The notes under the pieces are model-generated. The model made no database searches and was not told where the DNA came from. It worked only from the letters and a program-made list of their open reading frames with translations. The position numbers and the translations under genes were made by a program. A DNA stretch of 64,000 bases from Gammaproteobacteria bacterium (GTDB lineage: Bacteria; Pseudomonadota; Gammaproteobacteria; SZUA-140): the NCBI GenBank assembly GCA_015491865.1, contig WFVD01000004.1, positions 81,294 through 145,293 of the forward strand, given 5' to 3'. The first letter of the stretch is position 1. Each line of letters starts with the position of its first letter. This document shows, piece by piece, positions 7,315 through 15,776 of this stretch.

Positions 7315-9450
7315 TCAGGCATATGCCGTTAGTAGCTCTGGAACATCCAGGATCAGCGATATTTTTCCATTCCCTGTGATAGTTGCACCTGCCAGTCCAC
7401 GAGTGCCATGCAACATTGAGCCCAACGGTTTAATGACAACCTCTTCCTGACCGATCAGCTGGTCGACAACAAACCCTACCTGCTGTGCTCCTGAACTAAC
7501 GACAACCACATGTCCCTCTTTCTGGTCTTCGTTACGCCGGGCACCTTTTATTAACCACTCCCTCAGGTAGAAGATTGGCAGTGCCTTATTCCTGATCAGT
7601 ATTACCGGTTGGCCATCAACAACTTTCGATTCAGTTAGATCAAGATTAAATATTTCAACCACGCTAACTAATGGTAATGCGAACACCTGCTCTTCTAGCA
7701 ACACCATTAATGTCGGCATAATAGCAAGCGTTAATGGCAGTTTGATGGCAATACGACTCCCCTTTCCCAGTTCTGAGTCGATCTCTACTGATCCATTCAG
7801 TTGTGCGATGCGTGTTTTAACCACATCCATTCCAACACCACGACCTGAGATATCAGATATCTTCTCCTTGGTCGAGAACCCCGGCATAAAGATCAGGTTG
7901 AAACACTCTTTATCATCTAGTCGTGCGGCAGAGTCTTCATCATATAGCCCTTTATTAATCGCAATATTTCGTAGCTTATCTGCATCCATCCCGGCACCAT
8001 CATCATCGATGGTTAACAGGATATGGTCGCCTTCCTGTGTTGCTGAGAGCACAACAGTACCGGCGCGGTCCTTTCCTGAAGACTCACGTACGTCCGGCAT
8101 TTCAATACCATGATCAACAGAGTTGCGTATCAGATGCACAAGCGGATCAGCCAGTGCTTCTACAAGATTTTTATCAAGGTCAGTCTCCTCGCCTATCAGC
8201 TCGAGCGAGACCTCCTTTTTGAGACTTCTGGCTAGATCGCGAACCACTCTGGGAAAACGTCCGAAGACCTTTTTGATTGGCTGCATTCTTGTTTTCATCA
8301 CCGAGTTCTGTAGATCAGTTGTCACCAGGTCAAGGTTTGCAACCGCCTGCGTCATGGATTCATCACCCTTGGTGGACTCCAGTGTGGAGAGACGATTCCG
8401 GACCAGTACGAGTTCGCCAACAAGGTTCATAATGTCGTCGAGACGTTTCGTATCAACACGCACGGTTGTTTCTGTCTGCGCGGCCGTTTTCTCTTTCTTT
8501 TTTGCAGGTAGCTTAGCTGCTGGGGCCGGGGTAGTGGATTCAGGCGCGCTCTTCTCAACAACATTCTCAACTTTATTAGCAACCCCTTGAGCCAGAGTGC
8601 CCGCAGCAGGAGTGGCCGCTGGGGTTTCACCCTTACCATGTAACTGATCGAGTAGCGCCTCAAATTCATCATCGGTGATTAAGCCGTCATCCTTTGCTTG
8701 CTCTTTCGCTTGCTCATTAGCACCATCCACCTTCTCTTCACCAGTCGATGTAACCGCCTTTGGTACGCCGCCCCCATGCAGTTGATCTAATAGCGATTCA
8801 AACTCATCATCGGTAATCTCATCACTGCCCACTTCACTCCCACCTGATGTCTGTTGAACGGGCTGAACAGAACCTGGGGGACTTTCGCCATGTAGCTGAT
8901 CAAGTAAAGCTTCAAACTCATCATCAGTGATATCTTCTCCACCAGCAGAGGGTACTTCATTCACCGGCATTTCAACTGGAGAAGGGGGTGCAGCAGGCAT
9001 GGGTGGCACTGGAGGTTCAGCTGCAGCCGCTTCAGTCGGGTTCTCATTACTGTTTTCATCACTGCCGGAAAGAAACCGTTTTAATGTTTCAATCAGTTCA
9101 GGATCAGCGGGTGTTGGGTCAATCCCCTCACGCACTTCATCAAACATGTCATTAACACTATCAGTGACACGCAAAAAAGCATCCATCAAAGAGGCGTCAA
9201 CCACACGGTCACCCTGTCTTAAGATGTTAAAGACATCTTCCGCATGATGGCAAACTTCGACCAGTGCAGTTAGCGACAGAAATCCTGCGCCTCCTTTGAT
9301 TGTATGGAAACCACGGAAAACCGCATTTAGTAGCTCAGCATCCTCAGGGCTCTGTTCGAGATCAACCAGCTGTTCGCTCAGCTTCTCGAGAATCTCATCT
9401 GCCTCAACAAGAAAGTCCTGCAGGATTTCGTCGTCAGTATCAATGGCCAT
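7315..9450 (-). CDS. cheA: Chemotaxis histidine kinase CheA with three repeated linker motifs
   Basis: CheA autophosphorylates in response to receptor state and passes phosphate to CheY and CheB. The 711 residues hold an N-terminal Hpt domain with His49 (FHTIKGGAGFL), a long acidic Ala/Pro-rich linker, a dimerisation segment (about 330-390), a HATPase domain (NSVDHG, DDGAGMD, GRGVGMDVV) and a C-terminal CheW-like regulatory domain. A separate P2 CheY-binding domain is not apparent. Instead the linker carries three copies of ITDDEFEALLDQLHG (residues 173-188, 211-226, 257-272). By position these resemble the region through which CheA binds ParP in Vibrio. Gaps to cheZ and cheB are 7 and 15 bases. 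Confidence 0.97.
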   Translation of the reverse strand: MAIDTDDEILQDFLVEADEILEKLSEQLVDLEQSPEDAELLNAVFRGFHTIKGGAGFLSLTALVEVCHHAEDVFNILRQGDRVVDASLMDAFLRVTDSVNDMFDEVREGIDPTPADPELIETLKRFLSGSDENSNENPTEAAAAEPPVPPMPAAPPSPVEMPVNEVPSAGGEDITDDEFEALLDQLHGESPPGSVQPVQQTSGGSEVGSDEITDDEFESLLDQLHGGGVPKAVTSTGEEKVDGANEQAKEQAKDDGLITDDEFEALLDQLHGKGETPAATPAAGTLAQGVANKVENVVEKSAPESTTPAPAAKLPAKKKEKTAAQTETTVRVDTKRLDDIMNLVGELVLVRNRLSTLESTKGDESMTQAVANLDLVTTDLQNSVMKTRMQPIKKVFGRFPRVVRDLARSLKKEVSLELIGEETDLDKNLVEALADPLVHLIRNSVDHGIEMPDVRESSGKDRAGTVVLSATQEGDHILLTIDDDGAGMDADKLRNIAINKGLYDEDSAARLDDKECFNLIFMPGFSTKEKISDISGRGVGMDVVKTRIAQLNGSVEIDSELGKGSRIAIKLPLTLAIMPTLMVLLEEQVFALPLVSVVEIFNLDLTESKVVDGQPVILIRNKALPIFYLREWLIKGARRNEDQKEGHVVVVSSGAQQVGFVVDQLIGQEEVVIKPLGSMLHGTRGLAGATITGNGKISLILDVPELLTAYA
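8635..8934 (-). repeat. Triplicated 16-residue motif in the CheA linker
   Basis: Three in-frame copies of a sequence reading close to DITDDEFEALLDQLHG lie at about 8887-8934, 8773-8820 and 8635-8682. They start 38 and 46 residues apart. The core ITDDEFE(A/S)LLDQLHG is nearly identical in all three, while the spacers differ in sequence and length. Each copy is predicted to be a short amphipathic helix with an acidic cap. They are probably protein-docking sites, with ParP the best candidate partner from gene context. That role is inference. Confidence 0.85.
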
Positions 9451-9457
9451 ATTATCA

Positions 9458-10204
9458 TTAGAATCCTAGACTTGAGAGAAGGTCATCAACTTCATCCTGA
9501 CTCTTCAATGCAGTGGCACTCTCTTTTCCTGGCACTTGCGGCCCTTCCAGTACTTTCTCAACCGGTTTTTTAGTGGCTTTAGGTAAATCACTATCCAGGT
9601 CACCCGAGAGTTTTATCAGTCCAACCAGTTTATCTTCAACATCCTGCACAAGCGTAATTACGCGCCTGATAATCTGGCCGGTGATATCCTGAAAGTCCTG
9701 CGCCATCAAGATATCATTGAGGTATAACTTGATCTTTATATAGCGGTCAGCTGAAATCTCCAGGTGGCTTCCAATTTCACGTGAAAGTTCGCGAAACTCA
9801 TCTGCTGAAAGGTCCCGTGAAATAAACCGCTTCCACTTTACTTCAATATGAGAGGCGCTTGCTTCCAGTTCACTACAGACCGGTATTGCCTCTTCTACGG
9901 CGGTCAACGTTTTATGCGCCGCCTGATCAGTCACATTAATCACATGGCTCAGACGCTCTCTGGCATCAGGAATTTCATGTTCTGCAAGCTCTGAAATCTC
10001 AGTCTCAATACCAAACCCTACTAGCGTATCGTGAAGCTCTCGTGTTAGTTGGCCTATTTCCTGAAACATTTTTGTTTCATTAAGACGACTGATCTCTCTT
10101 AAATGGTCAACTGCTTTTCCCTCATCACCACTCTCTATGCTGCTAACCAGCCCACGCGCCTGCTCCAGGCATCGTTCACTTAATATTGACTCACTGAGCG
10201 CCAT
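9458..10204 (-). CDS. cheZ: CheY-P phosphatase CheZ
   Basis: CheZ dephosphorylates CheY-P and so shortens the motor signal. The protein is largely helical. It carries the catalytic motif DFQDITGQ, with the Asp and Gln that act on the CheY phosphate, and the conserved C-terminal CheY-binding tail DDLLSSLGF. The ORF track begins 13 codons earlier. I choose ATG 10204 (MALSES) because AAGGAGAG precedes it at good distance, giving 248 residues. The longer version would overlap the end of cheY by more. Confidence 0.95.
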   Translation of the reverse strand: MALSESILSERCLEQARGLVSSIESGDEGKAVDHLREISRLNETKMFQEIGQLTRELHDTLVGFGIETEISELAEHEIPDARERLSHVINVTDQAAHKTLTAVEEAIPVCSELEASASHIEVKWKRFISRDLSADEFRELSREIGSHLEISADRYIKIKLYLNDILMAQDFQDITGQIIRRVITLVQDVEDKLVGLIKLSGDLDSDLPKATKKPVEKVLEGPQVPGKESATALKSQDEVDDLLSSLGF

Positions 10205-10226
10205 CTCTGTCTCTCCTTCCGTGGGG

Positions 10227-10619
10227 TTACTTTGATGCCTCAATACGCTCGAAGATCTTTTCTATCTTCTCCTTCAGCGTTGCTGCATTAAATGGTTTAA
10301 CCACATAGCCATTAACACCCGCCTGTGCAGCTTCCACAATCTGCTCCTTCTTGGCCTCAGCAGTTACCAGCAGCACTGGCAGGTTCGCCAGCTTCTCATC
10401 AGCACGAACAGCTTTTAGCAGATCAATACCCTCCATTCCCGGCATATTCCAGTCTGTGACCAGAAAATCAAAATCACCCGCCTGCAACATGGGCAGTGCT
10501 GTATTGCCATCATCGGCCTCTGCTGTGTTATTAAAACCAAGATCTCGCAAGAGGTTCTTTATGATCCGTCGCATTGTAGAAAAATCATCTACAATGAGTA
10601 TTTTCATATCTTTATCCAA
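10227..10619 (-). CDS. cheY: Chemotaxis response regulator CheY
   Basis: CheY is the diffusible signal that, when phosphorylated by CheA, binds FliM and FliN to switch the flagellar motor. It is a single receiver domain with the acidic pair (VDDFSTMRR), the phospho-acceptor Asp in VTDWNMPGM, a Thr in LLVTAEA and a Lys in VVKPFNA. The start is probably a TTG at 10619 giving (M)[17 protein letters not shown] lies five bases before it, whereas the ATG at 10607 is too far from that site. The MDKxMKIL form is also seen in other gammaproteobacteria. Confidence 0.95.
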   Translation of the reverse strand: MDKDMKILIVDDFSTMRRIIKNLLRDLGFNNTAEADDGNTALPMLQAGDFDFLVTDWNMPGMEGIDLLKAVRADEKLANLPVLLVTAEAKKEQIVEAAQAGVNGYVVKPFNAATLKEKIEKIFERIEASK

Positions 10620-10634
10620 GGTAACCTCCCACAA

Positions 10635-11384
10635 TCAATCGTTGTTAACCCAATGTCCTAGTCGCGCCTGCAACCGAATCAACGCCTGGCTATGAATCTG
10701 ACTAACACGCGATTCACTCACCCCGATAACCGAGCCGATTTCTCTGAGATTTAGCTCCTCATCATAATAAAGCGTTAACACTAGCCGCTCTCTTTCTGGT
10801 AAGCCGGATATTGCTTCGGCCAGGTTTTTCTTAAAATCATCTTTCTGCACGCCATCAAATGGGTTGGTTGCAGGTCCACTGAGTTTTGATGGTACAGAGT
10901 CTTCATTCATCCCCATATCTTCAAAACTTAACAGGCGGCAACTACTCGCATCCTGAAGTGTCTTATGGTATTTCTCCAGCGGCATCTCTAATGCTTCTGC
11001 CACTTCGTGGTCTCGTGCATCACGCCCTGTTTCATTCTCAATTTTCCGTACTGCTTCGGCGACCTGGCGCGCTTTTCGATGCACTGAACGTGGGGCCCAG
11101 TCACCTTTCCGGATTTCATCAAGCATTGATCCCCTAATACGGATACCGGCATAGGTTTCAAAACTTGCACCCTGTTTAGCGTCATAATTACGCGACGCCT
11201 CCAGCAGGCCAATCATGCCGGCCTGTATCAGGTCATCGACCTGTACGCTAGGCGGCAGGCGACTCATAATGTGGTAGGCAATCCGTTTCACCAGCGGCGC
11301 ATAGCGTGTTACCAGGTCATCGGCACCATTACTGGCAGGTTTATCGTCTTCTTGGATAGTTACGTACATAGCTAGATTATTCAT
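10635..11384 (-). CDS. fliA: Flagellar sigma factor FliA (sigma-28)
   Basis: FliA directs RNA polymerase to late flagellar and chemotaxis promoters. Region 2 is visible (RYAPLVKRIAYHIMSRLPPSV, DDLIQAGMIGLLEA) and so is the region 4 helix-turn-helix (LNLREIGSVIGVSESRVSQI). The ORF track start, 51 codons upstream, lies inside flhG and adds non-family sequence. I prefer ATG 11384 (MNNLAMYV), which overlaps the end of flhG by a few bases, giving about 249 residues as in other FliA proteins. The ATG five codons later is possible. Neither has a strong ribosome-binding site, so coupling to flhG is likely. Confidence 0.94.
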   Translation of the reverse strand: MNNLAMYVTIQEDDKPASNGADDLVTRYAPLVKRIAYHIMSRLPPSVQVDDLIQAGMIGLLEASRNYDAKQGASFETYAGIRIRGSMLDEIRKGDWAPRSVHRKARQVAEAVRKIENETGRDARDHEVAEALEMPLEKYHKTLQDASSCRLLSFEDMGMNEDSVPSKLSGPATNPFDGVQKDDFKKNLAEAISGLPERERLVLTLYYDEELNLREIGSVIGVSESRVSQIHSQALIRLQARLGHWVNND

Positions 11385-12267
11385 ATAGTGTTGTCGTTCC
11401 ATCATTACTGGATTTAAACAATCTCTCGACGAAAAATTCCAGATATCCGCTCGCCGAGTCCGGTGTTGGCCATTGATCAGTTTTCTGCGCCAGTTTCTTA
11501 AATGCAATTGATGCTTTGCTACGGGGGTATGCATCAACGACAGAGCGCTGCTTCTGGATAGCCTTTCTTAAATAGTCGTCATAGGGGACTGCGCCCATAT
11601 AATCGAGTGTTGCATCAAGAAATCGATTTGTCACTTTGACAAGCTTTTTATAGAGCTCTATGCCCTCCTGAGAGCTGCGCACCATGTTAGCGACAATACG
11701 AAACCGATAGAGCCCATGGTCACGACTTAGTAACTTGATGGTGGCATAGGCATCGGTAATGGAAGCCGGCTCATCACATACAACAACGATCACTTCATGT
11801 GAAGCTCGGCTAAATGTTACGACACTATCGGAAACACCTGCTGCGGTATCAATCACCAGCACATCGGGGTTATAGCTAAGTTCACTGAAAGCTCGAATCA
11901 GACCTGCATGTTCAGCGTGGCTTAGCTCCGCCATATTCTTCAAACCAGAAGAGGCAGGGATCACCTGTAGCCCTTGCGGGCCTGCTACCATCACCTCTTC
12001 CAGTGCACGATCGCCACTAACGACATGTGAGAGGTTATAGACAGGCTGAAGTCCTAACAGGACATCCACATTAGCCAGTCCCAAATCTGCATCCATGAGC
12101 AATACGTTTTGTCCACTTGCAGCAAGGGCTACCGACATATTTACAGAGACATTTGTTTTCCCAACTCCGCCCTTTCCACTCGTTACCGTAATGACGCGGA
12201 CTGGGTTTGGGTTTGCAACATGGCGTAGGCCTGACATTTGACTTACTCCTACTTCAGACATTAGCAT
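11377..12267 (-). CDS. flhG: Flagellar number regulator FlhG/FleN (MinD-like ATPase)
   Basis: FlhG restricts polar flagella to one or few and, in Pseudomonas, antagonises the master activator FleQ. It carries a deviant Walker A (TSGKGGVGKTN), a second nucleotide-binding segment (DADLGLANVDVLLGL) and a Walker B (LVIDTAAG). The N-terminus (VSQMSGLRHVA) retains part of the DQAxxLR-type activator helix that stimulates the FlhF GTPase. The start ATG at 12267 has GGGGAG seven bases upstream and lies inside the 3' end of flhF. Length (296) is normal. Confidence 0.94.
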   Translation of the reverse strand: MLMSEVGVSQMSGLRHVANPNPVRVITVTSGKGGVGKTNVSVNMSVALAASGQNVLLMDADLGLANVDVLLGLQPVYNLSHVVSGDRALEEVMVAGPQGLQVIPASSGLKNMAELSHAEHAGLIRAFSELSYNPDVLVIDTAAGVSDSVVTFSRASHEVIVVVCDEPASITDAYATIKLLSRDHGLYRFRIVANMVRSSQEGIELYKKLVKVTNRFLDATLDYMGAVPYDDYLRKAIQKQRSVVDAYPRSKASIAFKKLAQKTDQWPTPDSASGYLEFFVERLFKSSNDGTTTLYE

Positions 12268-13546
12268 TTGCCACTCCCCTTGCGATTGACTGGCTGATCA
12301 ACTCCATGCCATTTTCACCATTCCCTCCTGGAACAGTCCTTTCTTTAATATCGACGCATCGATTGACCAGGTCATAGGCACGTACCAGATGTAGATCCTC
12401 TGGTACTTGCTGGCCATCACAAATATAGGAGAGTGGGACGCCGTATTGCGTGGCAACATCAATGGCACCCCCAAAACTGGTCGCCTCATCCAGTTTGGTA
12501 AAGATCACACTCGCAGGGTTAAAAACCCCAAATGCACCCATCACTTCACGTACACTTGACACCTGTGAAGTTGCCGAAATAACTAACGATGATTTTATGA
12601 ACATATCATCGCCACACAAAATCGACGCCTGTTCTGCAAGGTGGCTATCCCGCTGGCTCATACCGGCGGTGTCGATGACTATCAGGCGACGATCGCAGAG
12701 GTCATCAAGTACCTTGCGGAGCTCTTCCCGGCTATCTGCTGTTTTCACTGGAATATCAAGAATTCGCCCATAGGTGCGTAACTGCTCATGGGCGCATACG
12801 CGGTAGTTATCAATCGTTACTAGTGCAACGTGCCGATTACCGTGTCGTAGCGCATAGCGTGCCGCCAATTTAGCTGCCGTTGTGGTTTTACCCACTCCGG
12901 TTGGTCCAACCAGTGCGACGATCCCGCCATCATTAAGTATTTCATCATCAGCAACAGGGATCGCGCTTGATAAACACTCTAATGCACTTCTAAAAAGATC
13001 ATCGGGATGAGTGCGCACCGGTACCTCCTCCGCTAATACCTTACACCGCTCATCACTTAAACCAAGCGCCATCAGTTGCTGTATGAGTTCTGCCTTCTGT
13101 GGGTGACGGCGGGTAAACTCATCCCATGCCAACCCTGACAGTTGCTTTTCAAGCATGCCACGCAGGTTTTTTAATTCGGTTTGCATCTCAACAATGGCTG
13201 GTTCCTGTCCCCACTGTATATCAGGAAGCGACGGCTGGGTACGCCCGGAACTCGCCCCTCCACCTTCATAGCGGAAGGCTGCACTTACTTGGGAAGATCT
13301 TGGTTGAGACGGTTGTCTGGAGTGGGCTGCAGTCGGTTGAGGAGTGACGTGATGCCCACTCTCTCGTACATTCTTCGTTGATGCTGTTCCAGGGAAGCTT
13401 GATTCATCATAGTCAATCGCAGCGACGATTTCGACTCCACCATCGACACTTTTGTTTGATAAAATGACGGCATCAGGCCCCTGGGCATCACGTACCATGC
13501 GCATTGCCTGTCGGACATCGGGGGCAAAATAACGTTTAATTTTCAT
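12254..13546 (-). CDS. flhF: Flagellar SRP-like GTPase FlhF
   Basis: FlhF marks the pole where the flagellum is assembled. The N-terminal basic/linker region (MKIKRYFAPDVRQAMRMVRD) is followed by an N domain and an SRP-type GTPase domain. The latter has the P-loop GPTGVGKTTTAAKLA, DTAGMSQRD, and TKLDEA as the base-recognition segment. The true start is the ATG at 13546, one codon after the GTG in the ORF track. It overlaps the stop of a possible 17-codon leader ORF (TGATG). It follows flhA after about 80 bases. Confidence 0.95.
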   Translation of the reverse strand: MKIKRYFAPDVRQAMRMVRDAQGPDAVILSNKSVDGGVEIVAAIDYDESSFPGTASTKNVRESGHHVTPQPTAAHSRQPSQPRSSQVSAAFRYEGGGASSGRTQPSLPDIQWGQEPAIVEMQTELKNLRGMLEKQLSGLAWDEFTRRHPQKAELIQQLMALGLSDERCKVLAEEVPVRTHPDDLFRSALECLSSAIPVADDEILNDGGIVALVGPTGVGKTTTAAKLAARYALRHGNRHVALVTIDNYRVCAHEQLRTYGRILDIPVKTADSREELRKVLDDLCDRRLIVIDTAGMSQRDSHLAEQASILCGDDMFIKSSLVISATSQVSSVREVMGAFGVFNPASVIFTKLDEATSFGGAIDVATQYGVPLSYICDGQQVPEDLHLVRAYDLVNRCVDIKERTVPGGNGENGMELISQSIARGVANANV

Positions 13547-13599
13547 CACTGCGCCCCGCCCTTTCTGTTACTGCCAGTCACTTTCTGCTTCGTCACCAT
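13546..13599 (-). CDS. Possible 17-residue leader ORF coupled to flhF
   Basis: Between flhA and flhF lies a short ORF reading MVTKQKVTGSNRKGGAQ. GAGGTGG precedes its ATG by a few bases, a stronger ribosome-binding site than flhF has. Its TGA overlaps the flhF ATG as TGATG, a typical coupling junction. The peptide is basic and shows no family. It could be a leader that sets the flhF translation level or a chance ORF. Confidence 0.3.
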   Translation of the reverse strand: MVTKQKVTGSNRKGGAQ

Positions 13600-13625
13600 G
13601 ACCACCTCATTACACACATCTTCGG

Positions 13626-15761
13626 CTATTCAGGTCTGCCAATGTTTGCGATAATCTTTATCTGCCTGTTATCTGGCATTTCGTTGTAAGACAGCACGTG
13701 TAAATTGGGTACTGTATTCCTTACAAAGCGTGCCAACATTGGCCTCAACGGAGCTGATACGAGTAATACCGCGGGCTGCCCTGCCATCTCCTGTCGTTGC
13801 GCCGATTCCAATAGTGACTGATGTATTCTTTCTGCCAACCCTGGCTCCAGTCCACCACCACTCTGCATAGATTCTTGCAATAACTGTTCCAAAGAAGGAT
13901 CAAGAGAAATAACCGACAACTCTGGCGATAACCCATTGATATTCTGAACTATCATCCGCCCAAGGCTGACACGCACCGCCGCGGTTAAAACGTCAGGATC
14001 TTGACTCCTGGTACCCTCTACCGCGAGCGTTTCGATAATCGTGCGCATGTCACGAATGGGAATGTTCTCTTCCAGCAGATTGCGTAGCACCTTCTGAATC
14101 GTACCGAGCGGCATCACATCAGGGACTAACCCTTCGACCAGTTTAGGTGCGCTCGTCCCTAGCCCATCAAGTAGATGCTGCACCTCTTCACGCCCTAGCA
14201 GATCGCAGGCCTGGCTCTGTAAGATTTGACTGATATGAGTGGCGACGACGGTACTGGCATCGACGACGGTGTAGCCCATTGTCTGTGCCTGTTCACGCTG
14301 ACTGGGATCGATCCAGACTGCATCCATCCCAAATGCTGGGTCTTTAGTGGGGGTACCCTGCAACGTACCAAAGACCTGCCCTGGATTAATCGCCATTTCA
14401 CGATCGGGATAGATATCAGCCTCTCCCACTGCGACGCCCATCAACGTAATCCGATAGGTGCCGGGTGATAACTCTAAATTGTCACGAATATGAACAGGCG
14501 GAATCAGAAAACCGATCTCCTGTGTCAGCTTCTTGCGAATCCCTTTAATACGCGCCATCAACTGACCATTCTGATTTTTATCGACAAGCGGTATCAGTTT
14601 GTAACCGACCTCAAGTCCTATAACATCAACCGGCTGCACATCGTCCCAGCTGAGCTCTTTATTCTCATCAGCCACCTCTTCCTGCGACAACTCACCTTGC
14701 TGCCCAGATTTAACGGGCTGGCCACCAGCAGCAGAAGGGGGTAGATGCTCCACTCCTGCTGCGGCCTCATCGCCAGTAGCACGCGTGGTGACATAAAATG
14801 CGGCGCCCCCTGCCAGCGCCGCAATGGTAAGAAAAACCAGGTTTGGCATGCCTGGAATCAGTCCTAGTGAGCCGATGACACCAGCGGTTACTCCTAACGC
14901 ACGTGGGCTTGAGAACATCTGAGAAGAAAACTGCTGCCCCATATCCTCTTCGCTAGAGACACGCGTCACCATAATTGCAGCGGCTGTCGAGAGAATTAAT
15001 GAGGGAATTTGAGCAACCAGACCATCACCGATGGTCAATAGCGTGTAGTTACGCATTGCATCAGAAAATTCCATCTCATGCTGCAGGATGCCGATCGCAA
15101 GGCCGCCCACGATATTGATAAAGAGAATCAAAATACCTGCAATGGCATCACCACGTACAAATTTACTGGCACCATCCATTGAACCATAAAAATCAGCCTC
15201 AGCCACCACATCAGCACGACGGCGCATGGCTTCGTCCTGGTCAATGGCACCTGCATTCAGGTCTGCATCAATGGCCATCTGTTTACCGGGCATCGCATCC
15301 AGTGTGAAACGGGCACTTACCTCAGAAATTCGTCCCGCACCCTTTGTCACGACAACAAAATTAATGATCACGAGAATCGCAAATACGACCAGACCAACCG
15401 CATAGTTTCCGCCAACCACAAAATCACCAAATGCCTCGATGACTTCACCCGCCGCATTGGTACCGGTATGCCCTTCTAGTAGTACCACACGGGTCGAGGC
15501 GATATTAAGCGCCAAGCGTAATAGTGTCGCAATCAACAGAATGGTTGGGAAAACAGCAAAATCGAGCGGTCGTTTCGCGTAAACTCCGGAGAGAATTACA
15601 ATCAGTGAGAGTGCGATATTAAAGGTGAAAAATAGATCGAGTAGAAATGGAGGCATCGGCACAACAACCATCGCCAGAATTGACACCAATAATAGCGGTG
15701 CACCAATCAGTCCATTGCGACTAATCTGGCGCGCGGTATCTAGTACAGTTGCTTCTGCCAT
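13626..15761 (-). CDS. flhA: Flagellar export gate protein FlhA
   Basis: FlhA is the large export-gate protein that docks substrate-chaperone complexes and couples proton flow to export. The N-terminal half carries about eight membrane segments and the FHIPEP-family signature (RFTLDAMPGKQMAIDADLNAG). The C-terminal half is the cytoplasmic docking domain. A low-complexity Gly/Pro/Gln linker (about residues 335-375) joins them. Length (711) is slightly above average. It lies 15 bases after flhB, with GGAG before the ATG. Confidence 0.97.
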   Translation of the reverse strand: MAEATVLDTARQISRNGLIGAPLLLVSILAMVVVPMPPFLLDLFFTFNIALSLIVILSGVYAKRPLDFAVFPTILLIATLLRLALNIASTRVVLLEGHTGTNAAGEVIEAFGDFVVGGNYAVGLVVFAILVIINFVVVTKGAGRISEVSARFTLDAMPGKQMAIDADLNAGAIDQDEAMRRRADVVAEADFYGSMDGASKFVRGDAIAGILILFINIVGGLAIGILQHEMEFSDAMRNYTLLTIGDGLVAQIPSLILSTAAAIMVTRVSSEEDMGQQFSSQMFSSPRALGVTAGVIGSLGLIPGMPNLVFLTIAALAGGAAFYVTTRATGDEAAAGVEHLPPSAAGGQPVKSGQQGELSQEEVADENKELSWDDVQPVDVIGLEVGYKLIPLVDKNQNGQLMARIKGIRKKLTQEIGFLIPPVHIRDNLELSPGTYRITLMGVAVGEADIYPDREMAINPGQVFGTLQGTPTKDPAFGMDAVWIDPSQREQAQTMGYTVVDASTVVATHISQILQSQACDLLGREEVQHLLDGLGTSAPKLVEGLVPDVMPLGTIQKVLRNLLEENIPIRDMRTIIETLAVEGTRSQDPDVLTAAVRVSLGRMIVQNINGLSPELSVISLDPSLEQLLQESMQSGGGLEPGLAERIHQSLLESAQRQEMAGQPAVLLVSAPLRPMLARFVRNTVPNLHVLSYNEMPDNRQIKIIANIGRPE

Positions 15762-15776
15762 AACTACTACTCCACC

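Noticed and set aside
6968-7450. 160-codon plus-strand ORF across cheB and cheA
   Set aside because: It is antisense to two clear chemotaxis genes, has Ser/Thr-rich translation typical of shadow frames and no family motif.
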